Shown here: positions 42,447 through 51,432 of the stretch, in pieces
How positions within the stretch are numbered: the stretch's first letter is position 1
Layout: each line of letters begins with the position of its first letter
Assembly (NCBI RefSeq): GCF_029017505.1
Contig: NZ_JAQGEI010000028.1
Coordinates: 1 to 64,000 of the forward strand
Direction: 5' to 3'
DNA: 64,000 bases
DNA from: Sedimenticola hydrogenitrophicus
GTDB taxonomy: Bacteria > Pseudomonadota > Gammaproteobacteria > Chromatiales > Chromatiaceae
Program-made: the position numbers and the translations under genes
Notes under the pieces: model-generated
Databases searched by the model: none
What the model was told of the DNA's origin: nothing
What the model saw: the letters and a program-made list of their open reading frames with translations, nothing else

Positions 42447-44714
42447 CTATTTGCCCGGCCGGATCAATCCGCCCAGGCCCATCTCGTCGAGGGATTTTTC
42501 CATCAGTTCACGCACTTGGCGGGCGTCGGTCATACGCAGCGCCGCCTGCAGCAGGCTCTTGGCCCGGGCTCGGCTGTAGCTGCGGATCACCCAGCGGATC
42601 TTGAGCAGGCTGCCGGCACTCATGCTGATGCTGTCCACGCCCATGCCGAGCAGCAACACTGCGGCCAGGGGATTGCCCGCCAGTTCGCCACAGACACTGA
42701 CCGGACGTCGGTAGAGGGCCGCCCCCTCAACAATCTGCACCAGTGCCTGCAACACCGCCGGATGCATATCGTCAAAGATGGCGGCGACGCGGGGATTGTT
42801 GCGATCCACCGCCAGCAGATACTGGGTCAGGTCGTTGGTACCCACGGAGAGAAAATCGACCCGGCGGGCAATCTCGCCGATCTGGTAGACCGCGGCCGGC
42901 ACCTCGATCATCACCCCGACCGGCGGCATCACCACCCCATGGCCCTCTTCCAGCAGCTCATCGTGGGCACGCCGGATCAACATCTGCAGCTCATCCACTT
43001 CCGAGACCTTGCTGATCATCGGCAGCATGATGCGCAGATTATTCAGGCCGATATTGGCCCGCATCATGGCGCGGATCTGGGTCATGAAGATCTCCGGATG
43101 ATCCAGCGAGATGCGCACCCCGCGCCAGCCGAGGAACGGGTTCGATTCGGCAAACGGGAAGTAGGGCAGCGGCTTGTCGCCGCCGATATCCAGGGTACGC
43201 AGGATCACCGGGCGCGGGGCGAACACGGCCAGCAGCTGCTGATAGCTCTCGAACTGGACCTCCTCGCCGGGGAAACGGTCACGCACGATATAGAGCAGCT
43301 CGGTGCGGTGCAGGCCGACCCCTTCGGACTCCTCCAGCCCCACGGTCATGACATCCGATATCAGCCCGGTATTGAGATGGAGCGGGAGCACGACCCCGTC
43401 CGTGGTCTCCGCCTTCAGCCCCTTCATCGCCTCCAGCTCCCTGGAGATCTCGGAATCCTCCCGGGCCAGACGGGAATACTCGTCGCTGACCGACGGATCG
43501 GGCGAGACATAGACCCGCCCACGGTAGCCGTCGATGATGATATCCAGCCCTTCCAGCCGCCCCACCGGCAGATCGGTCACACCCATCACCGCGGGAGCCC
43601 CCATGGCACGCGCCAGGATGGCCACATGGGAGGAGCTGGAGCCCTTGGCGGAGACGATACCGGCCAGCCGTTCCGCCGGCACCTCGGCCAGCTGCACGGC
43701 ACTGATATCATCCCCCACCAGGATGGTTTTTTTCGGGTACGTGATCTCCCGGGGTTTATCCATCTGCAGATGGGTCAGGACGCGCCGGCCAAGATCACGG
43801 ATGTCTGAGGCGCGCTCCCGCAGGTAGATGTCATCCATGTTGTCGAACACCCGGGCGTGGGTCTCGATGGTATGGCGCAACGCACTCTGCGCCCACTGCC
43901 CCTGCTCGATGCGCTCCACGGTCTGGCTGACCAGGGTGTCGCTCTCCAGCATCAGCAGCAGCGCATCGAACAGCGCCTGCTCCTCGACCGGCAGTTCGGT
44001 CGACAGCCGCACCTTGAGCAGTTGCAACTCCTGCCGGGTCAGGGCGACCGCCTCCCTGAATGCGGCCACCTCGGCCGGGGCGTTGCTGGTGGCCCGATCC
44101 GGCACCGCGTCAAGATCCGCCAGCTGATAGGCCACCACGGCGCTGCCGGTGGCCACCCCGGGCGCACTCGGCTGGCCACTGAGATAGCGGTTCAGTGGAC
44201 TGCGGGTGGGCTGCAGCTGGGTCAGTTCGCCACTGGCCCTGGCATGGGTGATCGCACCGGCCAGCTGTGCCGCCAGGGTAAACAGGAAGGTGACCTCATC
44301 ATCGCCGAATTTGCGAGACTCCACCTGGCGCACCACCAGCACCCCCAGCACCTTGCGGTTCTGGATAATGGGCACGCCGAGAAACCCCCGGTATTCGGTT
44401 TCACCGGTGGCATGGATAAAGAGATAGCGGGGATGTTCCGTGGCGTCGTCCAGATTGACCGGCTCGGCCCGCTCACAGACCAGGCCGACCAGACCCCGGT
44501 GCATCGGCAGCCTGACCTTGCCGACCGCCTCCTGACGCAGACCCTCGGTGGCCAGCAGCACATGCTCACGGCGGTCGAAATCGGTCAGATAGACCGAACA
44601 GACGTCGGTCTTGATCGCCAGCCTCACCCGCTGCACGATCAGCCGCAGCGCCTCCCCAAGGTCCGGCGCCGCGTTGACCTCCTGCACAATCCGGTGGAGT
44701 ACTTCAAGCATCAT
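42447..44714 (-). CDS. ptsP: PtsP, phosphoenolpyruvate-protein phosphotransferase with GAF domain
   Basis: This 755-residue EI-Ntr protein has an N-terminal GAF domain (about 1-165), then an enzyme I core: the phosphohistidine segment GSSSSHVAILARAMG (about 355-369), a PEP-binding TIM barrel with LRTLDIGGDKPLPY (about 462) and MIEVPAAV (about 603), and catalytic CGELAGNP (about 676). It starts the nitrogen phosphotransferase relay (EI-Ntr to NPr to EIIA-Ntr). It begins 3 bp after the end of rppH, the same arrangement as in E. coli and relatives. Confidence 0.93.
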   Translation of the reverse strand: MMLEVLHRIVQEVNAAPDLGEALRLIVQRVRLAIKTDVCSVYLTDFDRREHVLLATEGLRQEAVGKVRLPMHRGLVGLVCERAEPVNLDDATEHPRYLFIHATGETEYRGFLGVPIIQNRKVLGVLVVRQVESRKFGDDEVTFLFTLAAQLAGAITHARASGELTQLQPTRSPLNRYLSGQPSAPGVATGSAVVAYQLADLDAVPDRATSNAPAEVAAFREAVALTRQELQLLKVRLSTELPVEEQALFDALLLMLESDTLVSQTVERIEQGQWAQSALRHTIETHARVFDNMDDIYLRERASDIRDLGRRVLTHLQMDKPREITYPKKTILVGDDISAVQLAEVPAERLAGIVSAKGSSSSHVAILARAMGAPAVMGVTDLPVGRLEGLDIIIDGYRGRVYVSPDPSVSDEYSRLAREDSEISRELEAMKGLKAETTDGVVLPLHLNTGLISDVMTVGLEESEGVGLHRTELLYIVRDRFPGEEVQFESYQQLLAVFAPRPVILRTLDIGGDKPLPYFPFAESNPFLGWRGVRISLDHPEIFMTQIRAMMRANIGLNNLRIMLPMISKVSEVDELQMLIRRAHDELLEEGHGVVMPPVGVMIEVPAAVYQIGEIARRVDFLSVGTNDLTQYLLAVDRNNPRVAAIFDDMHPAVLQALVQIVEGAALYRRPVSVCGELAGNPLAAVLLLGMGVDSISMSAGSLLKIRWVIRSYSRARAKSLLQAALRMTDARQVRELMEKSLDEMGLGGLIRPGK

Positions 44715-44717
44715 CAG

Positions 44718-45242
44718 TCATCGCCTGTTCTGGCGCAGGAAGTTGGTCTGCGCGCGCGTGGGGGCACCCTCGGGAAATAGCAGGGGTGCCAGTTCCTCAA
44801 GTGCCTGCACATAGACCTTGCGCTTGAAATAGACGACCTCACGCAGAGGATGCCAATATTTTACCCATCGCCAGCTGTCAAATTCCGGTTTGGGCGCGTG
44901 GTCGAGACAGAAATCCGTCTCTTCACACAGCACCCGCAGCAGATACCAGAGCTGTTTCTGACCTATGCAGAGCGGTTTGCAGTGGTGGCGCAGAAACCGT
45001 TTCGGTAACCGGTATTTGAGCCAGCCGGTCGTCACACCCACGATCTCCACCTGGTGCCGACGCAGCCCCACCTCCTCCTCGAGTTCGCGAAACATCGCCT
45101 GTTCGGGTGTCTCGCCTTCGTTGATACCACCCTGAGGGAACTGCCAGGCATCCTGCCCTACCCGTCTACCCCAGAAAAGTTGCCGCTGATTATTGCACAG
45201 TATGATGCCGACGTTAGGTCTATACCCTTCTGAATCAATCAA
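44718..45242 (-). CDS. rppH: RppH, RNA 5'-pyrophosphohydrolase
   Basis: This 174-residue Nudix hydrolase removes pyrophosphate from mRNA 5-prime ends to start decay. The Nudix box [20 protein letters not shown] (about 38-57) continues VGL, and the N-terminus [16 protein letters not shown] and WQFPQGGI are typical. The protein starts at a TTG (45242) with a weak ribosome binding site. It is followed directly by ptsP, a conserved gene pair in gammaproteobacteria. Confidence 0.95.
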   Translation of the reverse strand: MIDSEGYRPNVGIILCNNQRQLFWGRRVGQDAWQFPQGGINEGETPEQAMFRELEEEVGLRRHQVEIVGVTTGWLKYRLPKRFLRHHCKPLCIGQKQLWYLLRVLCEETDFCLDHAPKPEFDSWRWVKYWHPLREVVYFKRKVYVQALEELAPLLFPEGAPTRAQTNFLRQNRR

Positions 45243-45428
45243 AGGAAAACCTGTTTAAGAATCAATAAACTGAGTTGATTGTTCCACACTCCACCGCACT
45301 CCGGCAACCACCAGGGAGCGGCGTCGCGGCCGCAACCGCCAGTTTTTCTATTCCGGCCGGCCAGGGATTGCTTCCGCTGCCGGTTTCCGGGGTAAAATAC
45401 GCCACTCATTCTTAGTGGAGCTGCGACC

Positions 45429-46085
45429 TTGCCTTTAGCCATTTTCGATCTCGACAACACCCTGCTCAACGGTGATTCGGATCACCTCTGGGGCGTCTTC
45501 CTGGCGGAGCAGGGCATTGTGGATGGGGAGTGGTACGAGCGCGAAAACGACCGCTTCTACCAGGAATACAAGGAGGGACGGCTGGATATCTTCGAGTTTC
45601 TGCGCTTCTCCCTCAAACCGTTGAGCGAGCACTCCCCGGCCCAGTTGCAACAGTGGCACCAGGCCTTCATGCAGGAGAAGATCGAACCCATCCTGCTACC
45701 CGCCGCCCGGGCGCTGGTGGAGAAGCACCGGGCCGCCGGGGATACCCTGCTGATCATCACCGCCACCAACGCCTTCGTGACCGCGCCCATCGCCGCCGCC
45801 TTCGGTGTTGAACACCTGATCGCCACCGAACCGGAGATGGTCGACGGCCGCTATACCGGTAACGTGGCCGGGACCCCCTGTTTTCGGGAAGGCAAGGTGA
45901 CCCGGCTGAATCAGTGGCTGGGGCGGCATCGGCTGGACCTGGCCGGGAGCAGCTTCTACAGCGACTCCCACAACGACCTGCCCCTGCTGCAACGGGTGGA
46001 ACACCCGGTGGCGGTCGATCCCGATGAAACCCTGGCGCGGCATGCCCGCGAGCGCGGCTGGCCCATTATCACCCTGCGCGAATGA
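45429..46085 (+). CDS. HAD-family (SerB-like IB) phosphatase
   Basis: This 218-residue HAD hydrolase has motif I FDLDNTLLNGDSD (about 6-18), motif II ITATNAF (about 110), a lysine in GKVTRL (about 156) and motif IV YSDSHNDLPLL (about 177). The subclass IB cap resembles SerB and the histidinol-phosphatase-like group; the natural substrate cannot be told from sequence. It starts at TTG 45429 with GGAG eight bases upstream. It diverges from rppH. Confidence 0.9.
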   Translation: MPLAIFDLDNTLLNGDSDHLWGVFLAEQGIVDGEWYERENDRFYQEYKEGRLDIFEFLRFSLKPLSEHSPAQLQQWHQAFMQEKIEPILLPAARALVEKHRAAGDTLLIITATNAFVTAPIAAAFGVEHLIATEPEMVDGRYTGNVAGTPCFREGKVTRLNQWLGRHRLDLAGSSFYSDSHNDLPLLQRVEHPVAVDPDETLARHARERGWPIITLRE

Positions 46086-46124
46086 GCGGCGTGCTATAGT
46101 CGCCCAATCTGGTGTGGTCGGCTA

Positions 46125-46154
46125 GGAGTCTGTCGGGCTTGACCGACAGACTCC
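46125..46154. repeat. Perfect 12-bp inverted repeat, possible terminator
   Basis: GGAGTCTGTCGG (46125-46136), a GCTTGA loop and CCGACAGACTCC form a strong hairpin 40 bp after the HAD gene and 13 bp before the next ATG. It has no T-tract. The CTAGGAGTC context is shared with the smaller inverted repeat at 35184-35200, so it is more likely a dispersed repeat than a classical terminator. Confidence 0.7.
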
Positions 46155-46167
46155 CGGGACAGCGAAA

Positions 46168-46392
46168 ATGAAGCAGAAACCCTTTCTTCTGATATTGGCG
46201 GTGCTGATCGGCGTCATCATCTACGCCTACTACGCCCCGAAAGAGTCCCCGGAATGGGCCGCCACCCTCACCCCGAAGCAATACATCGAGCTGGTGGAGC
46301 AGAAGAAGCAGGAGCGCAGGGCGCAGGCGGCGGAAGCGGCGGAAGCGGCGGAAGCGGCGAAGCTGGAGCAGGTGGAGACGCAACGGCAATAG
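46168..46392 (+). CDS. Small single-pass membrane protein with Ala-Ala-Glu repeats
   Basis: This 74-residue protein has one N-terminal hydrophobic helix (about 5-23) and a charged helical C-terminal part ending in an (Ala-Ala-Glu)n run encoded by a 9-bp tandem repeat GCGGAAGCG (about 46327-46357). The repeat number may vary between strains. No family is recognised, and the ribosome binding site is weak. It may be co-transcribed with the HAD gene, but a strong hairpin lies between them. Confidence 0.55.
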   Translation: MKQKPFLLILAVLIGVIIYAYYAPKESPEWAATLTPKQYIELVEQKKQERRAQAAEAAEAAEAAKLEQVETQRQ

Positions 46393-46433
46393 CCCTTTAC
46401 CCCTAAGCGGGCCGGACTGCATCCTACACGCTC

Positions 46434-46606
46434 GGGCAGGCACGGGGGCCTGCCCCTACAAGCGGTTTTGCGTGACCGCGCCGCACCACGATACTACCGA
46501 CATAAAATCTGCCATTGTAGGGTGGGTTAGCGGCGCATGGGCACGACGCAGGCCGACCGCAACAACGCCCGGGCGCCGTGTAACCCACCGATCCCCCGAC
46601 CGCCAA
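46434..46606. repeat. Two palindromic repeats
   Basis: Positions 46434-46459 match the left-end palindrome at 157-182 over the whole 26 bp. Positions 46517-46606 begin GTAGGGTGGGTTAGCGGCGC and contain CCCGGGCGCC and TAACCCACCGATC, members of the family that dominates 59931-60270 and 62215-62502. Confidence 0.72.
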
Positions 46607-46614
46607 AGGCTGAG

Positions 46615-47022
46615 TTACAGCCGCCGGCAGACCGAGCGCTCGTCGGGATGCTCCACGGCGTCCACGATGGCATTGATGAAGCGGCCCAGTTCGTCGGTGC
46701 TGAGTACGCTGAGCATCCGGTTCAGCAGGGCCGGATCCACCAGCGCCTGCACCGACCGTCCATCACTGAGATTGACACTGACCCCGGCGGCGTGCACATG
46801 CTCGGAGGCGTCGGCCTGTTCCACGAACAGCGCCTCGTTCATATCCAGCATCTCGTCGTAATAGGCCTCGATGTCATTCATCAGGCTGTCGTCGGTCTCG
46901 TCCGGCAGCCGTACCATGAAGCCCTGGTCCTCGCTGGCCGAGAGCGGCTGCAGCCCCTTCCGCTCCAGAAAAAGAATGAATTTCTGCCAGGGGCGCTCAT
47001 CGAAAAAGATATATTCCAACAT
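46615..47022 (-). CDS. Conserved hypothetical protein
   Basis: This 135-residue soluble acidic protein begins MLEYIFFDERPWQKFILFLE and contains a DETDDSLMNDIEAYYDEML segment (about 43-61). No domain of known function is recognised. The ATG at 47022 is preferred over one 24 bases upstream because the protein N-terminus is then hydrophobic and family-like; the ribosome binding site is weak. It sits 45 bp downstream of the kinase-HDOD gene on the same strand, so it may be part of that unit. Confidence 0.65.
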   Translation of the reverse strand: MLEYIFFDERPWQKFILFLERKGLQPLSASEDQGFMVRLPDETDDSLMNDIEAYYDEMLDMNEALFVEQADASEHVHAAGVSVNLSDGRSVQALVDPALLNRMLSVLSTDELGRFINAIVDAVEHPDERSVCRRL

Positions 47023-47067
47023 GGGGGACGACCTTGATCCTGCCAATACTACGGTGCGGAAACATTT

Positions 47068-49464
47068 TCACATTCGCGAGCGGAATGCAAGAATCAACTG
47101 GTTGCGCAGGGTCTTGATCAGGTTGAGCTGTTTGGCGGTCAGCACGATACCGTCCGGCTGTGGATGATCGGCATAGATCAGGCCCAGGGGCCGCTGTTTC
47201 ATGACCAGCGGAAAGATCAGAAACGATCCGGCGTTGGAGATCTTTGTGTACCACGGCGGCAGGTCATCCCTGATCTTCGGGTCACCGGTATTGGAGATCG
47301 CCAGATCCACGCCATTCTTCAAGGCAGCATGAAACACATCCGTGCTGTACTGGCGGGAAAAATGGAAACCGGCGATGAAGTTGTCGATATCGCTGCCGAA
47401 CCCCAGTTTCGCCTGGATCTCCTGATTGTTGCGATCCTGCAGGCAGAGGACCACCCGGTTGAAGGCCAGGGCACGGTAGATGGTCTCCAGCACCACGTTG
47501 AATACCTGGATGATATTGGTCGTGTCATCCAGCAGCATATCGGTCACCTCCTGCATCCCCTCGGCGAGCACGATCTCGGCATTGATCGCCGGGTCATCCG
47601 GGGTGATTTCGGCGATCGGATCCTCGCCGACAGGTCGCTTCAACGGCTCCAGCGCCAGCGTGGTGGTGATTTCCTCCAGATGCCCGCTGCCCCCGTTGCC
47701 CGCCTGGGTCACAGGCGCGGTATCGGGATGGGCCGGCCGCGACAGCCGGCGCATGAACGGGTCATTGGCCGCCTTGGCGGTGAGGCTGCCGCTGAGTTCG
47801 ACAAACTCCGCTCTTGCCTCCTCCAGCATGCTGTCGAAACGGCGCTCACTGATCGCCAACCCGCGGCGAAAGCGTTTCAGCAGCTGACGGATCTGCTGTT
47901 CACCGCCATCCTCTGCTTCGCCGATGATCCGGGTCGCCTCGTTGGAGAAGTTGGCGATCAGGCGCAATTTCACATCCTTATCCAAAAGGTCACCCGGCGC
48001 AGCGGGGTCCACCTTGACCATACCCCGCGTAATACTGGCCGGAAAATTCCACTGTTCGGCGATAGCGATGCCCATCTCCTGAAAAGACATGCCCAGCACC
48101 CGGCGCTCGGCCTGCTCCTGGGGCAGCGATTCGGTCCTGACCAGACGCTGTATCTCCTCGCTCTCGTCATTCAGATAATAGGTGACCAGAATCTTGCCCA
48201 GGGTATGCAGCATGCCGCAAAGGAAGCCCTCCTCCACATGCTCCAGCCCGGCGTCTTCCGCCGCCTGGCGTGCCAGGGTGGCGCTGAAGATGGCCGCCGC
48301 GATCTCGTTCTTGAGTTTGATCGCCTGGGTCTTGTTGTGCAGATGCTCAAAAAAGATCAGCGAGGCGGCGATGGAACGGATGGTTTGGATACCGAGCACC
48401 ACGATGGCCCGGGAGATGGTGCCAATGCGCCCGGCGAAGCGACTGTAATAGGCCGAGTTGACCACCTTGAGTATCTTACTGGCCAGGGCAAAGTCGCGGA
48501 TGATGATGCCGGCCAGGTGATCCATCCCCTTGTCATCCGAGGCGGTCAGACGGTTGAGGGTTCGAATGGACTCCGCGAGCACCGGAAAGTCACTCTTGTG
48601 CTGCATCCGCCGCAGCAGAAAATCGACTGTCCCCTTGGTCGCCTGCCCGGTCAGTTCATCGACGCCCTTGCGATAACCGACGATCGCACCCAGCATCTCC
48701 CCGGCATCGGCAAACCGCGAACCGGGCTCTTTTTCCAATGCCTTCTGCACTATCCCGTCGAGCTGTTCACTGACTTCCGGATTGAAGCTGGAGGGATTGG
48801 CCACGGCCAGATCGCGGATATGCTTCAGCAGGGTCGGCTGATCGCGGGCGTCGAACGCCACCTTGCCGGTCAGCAGCTCGAACAGGATCGCCCCCAGGGC
48901 AAACACATCCGCCTGCGGGCTCACCGTGCCCTGATCGATATATTCCGGTGCCATATAGCGTGGCGTGCCGGTCAGCTCCACGTCCGGGTTCACCGCGCCA
49001 CCAAGCAACCGGGCGATACCGAAATCCATCACCTTGGGCGTACCCTCGCGGTTGAGGATGATGTTGGCCGGTTTCAGATCCCGATGCACGATGCCCTTGC
49101 GATGCACCTGGTCAATCCCTGAAAGTATCCCGGTGATGATATCCAGGGCCTCCTGCAGGCTCGGCGCCCCCTGCCGCAGGCGGTCCGACAACAGTTCGCC
49201 CTCGACGAATTCAAATACCAGGTAGGGTCGCTTCCGCTCATTGCCGACGTCAAAAATGGCGACGATATTGGGATGCTGAATCTGACTGATGGTGCGCGCC
49301 TCGCTCAGCAGGCTGTCCAGGATCGAGGTGGCGCCCGGCATCACGCGGTCCAGTAACTTGATTGCCACCGAGCGGCGTAACTCGGAATCGATACATCGAT
49401 AGACCGAGCCCTGGCTCCCGGAACCCAACTTCTCCTTGATTTCAAACCGACCGATCTGCGGCAT
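47068..49464 (-). CDS. Serine/threonine protein kinase-HDOD-GAF fusion protein
   Basis: This 798-residue cytoplasmic protein joins three modules. A Hanks-type kinase (about 6-270) has LGSGSQGSVYR, VAIKLL, HRDLKPANIIL (about 125) and DFGIARLL. An HDOD domain (about 285-495) lacks the HD metal residues (CGMLHTLGKIL near 420), as HDOD domains do. A C-terminal GAF-like domain (about 625-795) follows. HDOD proteins commonly take part in signalling. A GTG (49479) lies upstream, but GGAG is too close to it. The gene diverges from hoxF with 159 bp between starts, so it may sense redox or metabolic state for hox, which is inference. Confidence 0.85.
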   Translation of the reverse strand: MPQIGRFEIKEKLGSGSQGSVYRCIDSELRRSVAIKLLDRVMPGATSILDSLLSEARTISQIQHPNIVAIFDVGNERKRPYLVFEFVEGELLSDRLRQGAPSLQEALDIITGILSGIDQVHRKGIVHRDLKPANIILNREGTPKVMDFGIARLLGGAVNPDVELTGTPRYMAPEYIDQGTVSPQADVFALGAILFELLTGKVAFDARDQPTLLKHIRDLAVANPSSFNPEVSEQLDGIVQKALEKEPGSRFADAGEMLGAIVGYRKGVDELTGQATKGTVDFLLRRMQHKSDFPVLAESIRTLNRLTASDDKGMDHLAGIIIRDFALASKILKVVNSAYYSRFAGRIGTISRAIVVLGIQTIRSIAASLIFFEHLHNKTQAIKLKNEIAAAIFSATLARQAAEDAGLEHVEEGFLCGMLHTLGKILVTYYLNDESEEIQRLVRTESLPQEQAERRVLGMSFQEMGIAIAEQWNFPASITRGMVKVDPAAPGDLLDKDVKLRLIANFSNEATRIIGEAEDGGEQQIRQLLKRFRRGLAISERRFDSMLEEARAEFVELSGSLTAKAANDPFMRRLSRPAHPDTAPVTQAGNGGSGHLEEITTTLALEPLKRPVGEDPIAEITPDDPAINAEIVLAEGMQEVTDMLLDDTTNIIQVFNVVLETIYRALAFNRVVLCLQDRNNQEIQAKLGFGSDIDNFIAGFHFSRQYSTDVFHAALKNGVDLAISNTGDPKIRDDLPPWYTKISNAGSFLIFPLVMKQRPLGLIYADHPQPDGIVLTAKQLNLIKTLRNQLILAFRSRM

Positions 49465-49526
49465 AACCTGATATTGCACTCCTGATCACTGTGTAGAGGG
49501 TTAGCGGCAGGCTAAGTGAAATCTTG

Positions 49527-49540
49527 CTGATTTGTATCAC
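49527..49540 (+). promoter_or_regulatory. Candidate FNR-type box between the kinase gene and hoxF
   Basis: CTGAT-TTGT-ATCAC keeps the symmetric TGAT-N4-ATCA core of the FNR consensus. A -10-like TATAGT lies at 49568-49573. The spacing is about 5 bp wider than a class II site would need. Anaerobic control of a NAD-linked hydrogenase would be reasonable, but the site is only inferred. Confidence 0.3.
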
Positions 49541-49623
49541 CCGGTCCCGACGCGAGACCAGATAGGCTATAGTGAATTGAGTTGAACACGGCCGCCAGCG
49601 GCAGATTCATATTATTGAAATCC

Positions 49624-51432
49624 ATGGATCCCATAATGGTTGAGGACAAACCGAAGCAGATCTTACAGAACATGCTCAATGACCGGGAAAGCGACCCGAC
49701 CCATCTGCTACAGACGCTTATCGAAGTCCAGCAAGCCTTTCGTTATATACCGCATGATGCCATAGACCGGCTTGCGGAATCACTGGGACTGGGCAGGGCA
49801 TTTATCCTGGGGGTCATTGAGTTCTACAGTTTCCTGCATCTCGAACCGCGCGGTGAGTACGACATCCTGCTCAGCGACAATGCCACCGATCAGATGCAGG
49901 GGAGCCGGCTGCTGGCCGAACTGCTGGCTCGGCAGCTGGACGTCGGGATCGGCGGCACGCGCGGTGACTATCGCGTCAGTCTCGGCTACACCTCCTGCAC
50001 CGGCATGGGCGATCAGGGTCCGGCCGCCCTGGTCAATGGGCGGGCGGTCACCCGCCTGACCAGTGAGCGTATCGACCGGATGGTTTCCCTGATCGAGCAG
50101 GCCATACCGCTCGACCAGTGGCCGGCCGAGCTGTTTGCGGTCACCGCCGGGGTGGTGCGCCGGGACATCATCCTCAACAGCGACTATAGCGCGGGCGCCG
50201 CCATCCGCCGCGGCCTGGAACACGGCCCGGAGGCACTGCTCGACCTCCTGGAACAGAGCGGACTCCGGGGCTGCGGTGGCGCCGGTTTCAGCACCGGGAA
50301 AAAGTGGCGCTTCTGCGCCGGCGCCGAGGCGGCCGAGCACTACGTGGTGTGCAATGCCGATGAGGGGGAACCGGGCACCTTCAAGGACCGCTATCTGCTG
50401 CAGGCCCATGCCGACCGGCTGTTCGAGGGCATGACCCTGTGCGCCGCCGTGATCGGGGCGCGCCGCGGTTTCCTCTATCTGCGCGGGGAATACCGTTATC
50501 TGCTGGAAACGCTGCACAAGACCCTGCAACAGCGTCGCGAGCGCAATCTGCTGGGCCACTCCATCCTCGGCCGGGCGGGCTTCGATTTCGACATCGAGAT
50601 CCATCTGGGGGCCGGGGCCTACATCTGCGGCGAAGAGTCGGCGCTGATCGAATCGCTGGAGGGCAAACGCGGCATCCCCCGCAACCGTCCGCCGTTCCCG
50701 GTGATCCAGGGCTATCGGGGCATGCCCACGGTGGTCAACAACGTCGAGACCCTGGCCAATGCGGCAATGATCGCCCAGCACGGGCCGGCGTGGTTCCGTT
50801 CCGTCGGCACCGCCCAGTCGCCCGGCACCAAGCTGCTCAGCATCTCCGGAGACTGCGAACGGCCGGGCATTTATGAGTTTCCCTTCGGCACCCCGATCGG
50901 CGAGATCCTGGCCGCCTGCCAGGCGCACCATACCCAGGCGGTGCAGATCGGCGGAGCGGCGGGCCGCCTGATCCCGCCCACCGAGTTCGGCCGCACCCTG
51001 GCCTTCGAGGATCTCGCCACCGGCGGTTCATTCATGGTCTTCAACCAAGGCCGGGAACTGCTCAAGGCGATCGACAATTTCACCCGTTTTTTCAGCCATG
51101 AAAGCTGCGGCTTCTGCACCCCCTGCCGGGTCGGCACCGCGATGCTGGTCAGGCAACTGGGGAAAGTCATGGTGGGACACGCCACCACCAAGGACCTGGA
51201 TGAACTCGCGACCCTCGGCACCCTGATGCGGCAGACCAGCCACTGCGGCTTGGGGCTGACCGCGGCCAATCCGGTCCTCGATGGCCTGGAGAAATTCCCC
51301 GGCATCTTCCAGGCACGCCTGTGTTCCACCAGTTTCGAGCCGTCGTTCGACCTGGACGCCTCGCTGCAAGAGGCCCGCGCCCTCACCGGCCGCACCGACC
51401 CCGGGGCACATCTGGAAGGCGGTGGCGTATGA
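49624..51432 (+). CDS. hoxF: HoxF, diaphorase subunit of NAD-reducing hydrogenase
   Basis: This 602-residue protein is a NuoE-like domain (about 1-165) fused to a NuoF-like domain: NAD/FMN segments GRGGAGFSTGxKWR-type (LRGCGGAGFSTGKKWRF near 216), CNADEGEPGTFKDR (about 241), GAGAYICGEESALIES (about 327), and the [4Fe-4S] ligands ESCGFCTPCRVG (about 493) with a later HCGLG. The NuoE-like part has only one cysteine, so it probably lacks a [2Fe-2S] cluster there. HoxFU is the diaphorase moiety that reduces NAD+. The length equals Cupriavidus HoxF with ATG 49624. A TTG 42 bases upstream is less likely. Confidence 0.9.
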   Translation: MDPIMVEDKPKQILQNMLNDRESDPTHLLQTLIEVQQAFRYIPHDAIDRLAESLGLGRAFILGVIEFYSFLHLEPRGEYDILLSDNATDQMQGSRLLAELLARQLDVGIGGTRGDYRVSLGYTSCTGMGDQGPAALVNGRAVTRLTSERIDRMVSLIEQAIPLDQWPAELFAVTAGVVRRDIILNSDYSAGAAIRRGLEHGPEALLDLLEQSGLRGCGGAGFSTGKKWRFCAGAEAAEHYVVCNADEGEPGTFKDRYLLQAHADRLFEGMTLCAAVIGARRGFLYLRGEYRYLLETLHKTLQQRRERNLLGHSILGRAGFDFDIEIHLGAGAYICGEESALIESLEGKRGIPRNRPPFPVIQGYRGMPTVVNNVETLANAAMIAQHGPAWFRSVGTAQSPGTKLLSISGDCERPGIYEFPFGTPIGEILAACQAHHTQAVQIGGAAGRLIPPTEFGRTLAFEDLATGGSFMVFNQGRELLKAIDNFTRFFSHESCGFCTPCRVGTAMLVRQLGKVMVGHATTKDLDELATLGTLMRQTSHCGLGLTAANPVLDGLEKFPGIFQARLCSTSFEPSFDLDASLQEARALTGRTDPGAHLEGGGV

